From Alphaproteobacteria bacterium (lineage in GTDB: Bacteria; Pseudomonadota; Alphaproteobacteria; SP197), in contig JAJEBJ010000177.1 in the NCBI GenBank assembly GCA_022822575.1, forward strand, positions 1 through 7,044: a stretch of DNA of 7,044 nt, written 5' to 3'. Shown piece after piece: positions 4,929 to 7,044 of the stretch (the stretch's first letter is position 1; every line of letters begins with the position of its first letter). Under the pieces are notes generated by a model that was given only the letters and a program-made list of their open reading frames with translations, was not told where the DNA came from and searched no databases. A program made the position numbers and the translations under genes.

Positions 4929-6167
4929 TTAGGGGCCCAGGAGGTCGTCGTCCCAGGGGAAGGGCGAGAGGAGTTCGTAGCCATCGCGGGTGACAACGAC
5001 CTGCTGTTCGAGCTTGACACCCTCTCCGCCGTGTTCGGAGCCGATGAAACTCTCGATACAGATGACCATGTTCTCCTCGAGTTCACCATCGGTGCCGTGC
5101 GTCTCCCAGTCGATGGGCCAGGGGATGGCCGGCCATTCGTCGCCCATGCCGATGCCGTGGGCCATGACCGGGTAGCGGTGCTTGAGGAACTCCTCGGGAT
5201 AGGGCCAGCAGTCCTTCGAGAAGGACTCGAAGGAGACACCGGCTCTCACCAGGTCGAGGTTGTGCTCGATGTTGTCGACGGCAAGGCGATAGAGACGGCG
5301 CTGCGCGGGTGTCGCTGATGCCGGACCGCACAGGAAGGTCCGGGACACGTCGGCGCTGTAGCCCAGCGGGCCGATCATGCCGCAGTCGAACGCGACCATG
5401 TCTCCTGCCTCGATTGCACGGTTCGACGCCTCCTGTTCCCACGGATTGATGCGCGGCCCCGAGGCAAGGTAGCGGTACTCCAGCCACTCGCCGCCAAACG
5501 CCGTATTGGTCTGCTGCAGGATCGACCAGGCCTCGTACTCCGTCATGCCCGGGTTGAGGGCCTCGCGGAGCCGTTCCATGGCGATTTCGGCGACCGCACA
5601 GGCGTTGGCAAGGCAGCGGATTTCGTCGTCGCTCTTGATCAGCGTCGCCATTTCCATGAGACGGTCGGCTGAGACGATGTCAAGGCCCCGGGCGACGAGG
5701 GCATGCACGAGAAGCGGATCGGCGATGTCGAGCGCCACCCGTTCACCACCCTGGGCCTGCGCCAGGTCCGCGATCTCGGCAGCGAACGACGCAACCATGC
5801 CGGTGTTGAGTTCGCCGGCAGGAAAGTAGGCGAACACCGGCATCGGCCTCAGCTCACCGGTGGTTTCGGATGTCTCGTGCGGATTGTCCGGATGGATCCA
5901 GTCAAAGATGGTGTTGAGGCCGCTTGCCGGGACGAAAACGGCGCTCGATGGCTTGTGGGCGTTGTAGATGCCCGAGCGCAGCAATCCCGTGGCATAGCGC
6001 TTGTTGTGGACTCCCAGGAGAAGAAGGCCGCAACAGCCCTCGTCGACGATGGCTTTCTGCAGCCTCGCCAGGCGATAGTGCAGCATGCGGCTGACGTCGA
6101 TGACGTCCTCGGCCTCCTCGGGAGTGAAGGGCCCGCCGGCCGGGAACGGGAGGGTTGTGGTATTCAT
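4929..6167 (-). CDS. DddP-like M24-family metalloenzyme (DMSP lyase homologue or Xaa-Pro peptidase-like)
   Basis: 412 aa. It has the two-domain creatinase/aminopeptidase P layout: an N-terminal domain (about 25-170, with RYATG at 57-61) and a pita-bread M24 catalytic domain from about 177. Metal ligands visible: Asp261, Asp273 (ADVSRTF), His337 (MAHGIG), Glu372 (IESFIG) and Glu387 (KLEQQ). The whole protein reads like DddP, the DMSP lyase of roseobacters. From memory, DddP ligands D295, D307, H371, E406 and E421 show exactly the same spacings, and Asp343 matches its proposed catalytic D377. However, DddP's extra ligand D297 is Gly263 here, as in ordinary M24 enzymes. ATG 6167 was preferred; GTG 6176 in frame is possible. 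Neither has a Shine-Dalgarno. DMSP lyase, peptidase or another C-N or C-S lyase all remain possible; family membership is firm. Confidence 0.9.
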   Translation of the reverse strand: MNTTTLPFPAGGPFTPEEAEDVIDVSRMLHYRLARLQKAIVDEGCCGLLLLGVHNKRYATGLLRSGIYNAHKPSSAVFVPASGLNTIFDWIHPDNPHETSETTGELRPMPVFAYFPAGELNTGMVASFAAEIADLAQAQGGERVALDIADPLLVHALVARGLDIVSADRLMEMATLIKSDDEIRCLANACAVAEIAMERLREALNPGMTEYEAWSILQQTNTAFGGEWLEYRYLASGPRINPWEQEASNRAIEAGDMVAFDCGMIGPLGYSADVSRTFLCGPASATPAQRRLYRLAVDNIEHNLDLVRAGVSFESFSKDCWPYPEEFLKHRYPVMAHGIGMGDEWPAIPWPIDWETHGTDGELEENMVICIESFIGSEHGGEGVKLEQQVVVTRDGYELLSPFPWDDDLLGP

Positions 6168-6174
6168 CGGCGCC

Positions 6175-6202
6175 ACTATCGGCCGACGTTGTCACGCCGC
6201 AA
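6175..6202 (-). promoter_or_regulatory. candidate promoter for the DddP-like gene (possibly leaderless)
   Basis: On the minus strand TTGCGG (6202-6197) and GATAGT (6180-6175) are 16 bases apart, resembling -35 and -10 boxes (3 and 4 of 6 matches). The -10-like box ends only 7 bases before ATG 6167, and no Shine-Dalgarno is visible, so transcription could start at or next to the start codon. Weak evidence. Confidence 0.25.
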
Positions 6203-6217
6203 GTTTTTTTCTACCGT
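6189..6217 (+). promoter_or_regulatory. candidate promoter for tRNA-Arg
   Basis: TTGTCA (6189-6194, 5 of 6 matches to -35) and TACCGT (6212-6217, 3 of 6 to -10) are 17 bases apart and would place the start about 4 bases before the tRNA. It overlaps the divergent candidate promoter of the DddP-like gene in a 60-base gap. Confidence 0.35.
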
Positions 6218-6227
6218 CGCGCCATCC

Positions 6228-6304
<77 letters not shown>

Positions 6305-6391
6305 TAATTTCTGAAATAATCAATTAGTTAAATGTCTGGTTCATAGAACTGTCAACACCAATGTTGCACCTGGGCACAGCATCAGCATGAC

Positions 6392-6883
6392 TTACGTCCG
6401 AGGGCATTCAGTATACTGGTACTCAGAGTGATGATGGCCATAGACGCGCTTGAGAATTTCGGGCGACATGCCAAAGATCCCTGTGGCTTCATTCATGGTC
6501 AAGCCTCCTTGCATGGCCCGAGTGACGGCAGTATGGCGAAGGTCATGCGGTCGACAGTGTTCGATACCCGATTTCACCAGTTCACGCTTCCAAGCCGTCT
6601 CTATGTCCGTATCAGGCCTTCCGCTCACGTGGACGAAGCACCTACCACCGTCTTTCCTCCATCGCTTTATATGGACGAGCAACTTCCTTGGAACCGGAAT
6701 CGTAGGTGTTCGCTTGATCGCTTCAACTGTGCCCGCTCCACGCCTGTACATCAAATTGCCAGGGGCCTCATCATCGGGGTATTTCAGAACGAGGCCCACG
6801 ATGGCAAGTCCGTCCCGCACAGGATATGACTCGATTGGCGCCACGACTGTGGAAAAACCCTTGTTCCGACACGGTGATGACAT
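6392..6883 (-). pseudogene. tyrosine recombinase / phage-type integrase, C-terminal catalytic fragment
   Basis: An open frame of 163 codons from ATG 6883 to TAA at 6392 carries the C-terminal half of a tyrosine recombinase catalytic domain. It shows PHDLRHTAVTRAM (His113, Arg116) and then GMSPEILKRVYGHHH with the nucleophile Tyr148, a form common in alphaproteobacterial integrases. Upstream, LMYRRGAGT and PVPRKLLVHIKRW match the strands before the active site. The first catalytic arginine may be Arg23 (PVRDGLAIVGL), but this stretch aligns poorly and lacks the usual LRW. A full enzyme has about 350-400 residues; here TAG interrupts the frame just before the ATG, and a plausible N-terminal piece (MFVADVITV, minus strand near 6897-6870) lies in another frame. 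I read it as a decayed integrase of an element at tRNA-Arg, not an active enzyme. Confidence 0.75.
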
Positions 6884-6954
6884 CCGCTACAAACATGGCG
6901 TGCCCACGAAGGCGCCGCGGGAAGCCTGACAATCACAGGCCGGTTGGACGTGCG

Positions 6955-6988
6955 GGACATCCTGCGTCAAGAACATTGTAGGATGTCC
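6955..6988. repeat. 9-bp perfect inverted repeat
   Basis: GGACATCCT (6955-6963) and AGGATGTCC (6980-6988) face each other across 16 bases. It lies upstream (minus-strand sense) of the integrase remnant. There is no T-run, so it is not an obvious terminator; it could be an operator, a recombinase arm site or a chance hairpin. I see no convincing gene in 6884-7044: every frame on the minus strand is short or interrupted. Confidence 0.4.
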
Positions 6989-7044
6989 ACTTACGGAGCC
7001 CCTGAGGCGATCGCCACGAATGTGAAAGCAGCAACAGCAGTGGC

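Noticed and set aside
6169..6210. Weak stem (CGGCG/CGCCG) followed by seven or more T's, like a terminator on the plus strand
   Set aside because: The stem is only 5 bp with a loop of about 21 bases, and there is no plus-strand gene upstream to terminate; the T-run sits inside the tRNA-Arg promoter region.

Overview
The window is GC-rich chromosomal DNA. It encodes CCA-ended tRNA genes, has Shine-Dalgarno-led genes and alphaproteobacterial-looking tRNA-Glu and tRNA-Arg genes. I read it as an alphaproteobacterium (inference; no rRNA or other decisive marker is present).

Layout. (1) 1-1599 (+): the 3' nine-tenths of recJ, open at the left window edge. (2) 1659-1733 (+): tRNA-Glu(UUC). (3) 1734-1985: a 252-base gap holding, on the minus strand, a curious 39-nt tRNA-like minihelix (acceptor stem plus T arm plus CCA, with no D or anticodon arm) and, just before the next gene, an 8-bp inverted repeat. 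(4) 1986-4919 (+): a co-directional group of a nucleoside 2-deoxyribosyltransferase-like gene (NDT), two tandem GFA-family zinc protein genes (Gfa1, Gfa2) and a Rieske non-heme iron oxygenase alpha subunit. The two GFA genes arose by tandem duplication of a unit of about 0.7 kb. It also carried the 3' end of the NDT gene and the 5' end of the Rieske gene, and broken copies of both ends lie fused back to back between the GFA genes. (5) 4929-6167 (-): an M24-fold metalloenzyme closely resembling the DMSP lyase DddP, tail to tail with the Rieske gene. (6) 6228-6304 (+): tRNA-Arg(CCG). (7) 6392-6883 (-): the C-terminal catalytic part of a tyrosine recombinase, in DNA that looks more AT-rich and carries frame breaks upstream. 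This is probably the decayed edge of an element integrated at the tRNA-Arg gene.

How the genes might work together (inference). Rieske oxygenases of this general type often hydroxylate or demethylate small methylated or aromatic compounds. O- or N-demethylation releases formaldehyde, and GFA-family proteins are related to the glutathione-dependent formaldehyde-activating enzyme. The DddP-like gene next door would fit use of a methylated osmolyte or onium compound. However, the DddP-like protein has Gly where DddP has an extra metal-binding Asp, so its substrate is open. No Rieske reductase or ferredoxin partner and no regulator gene is in the window.
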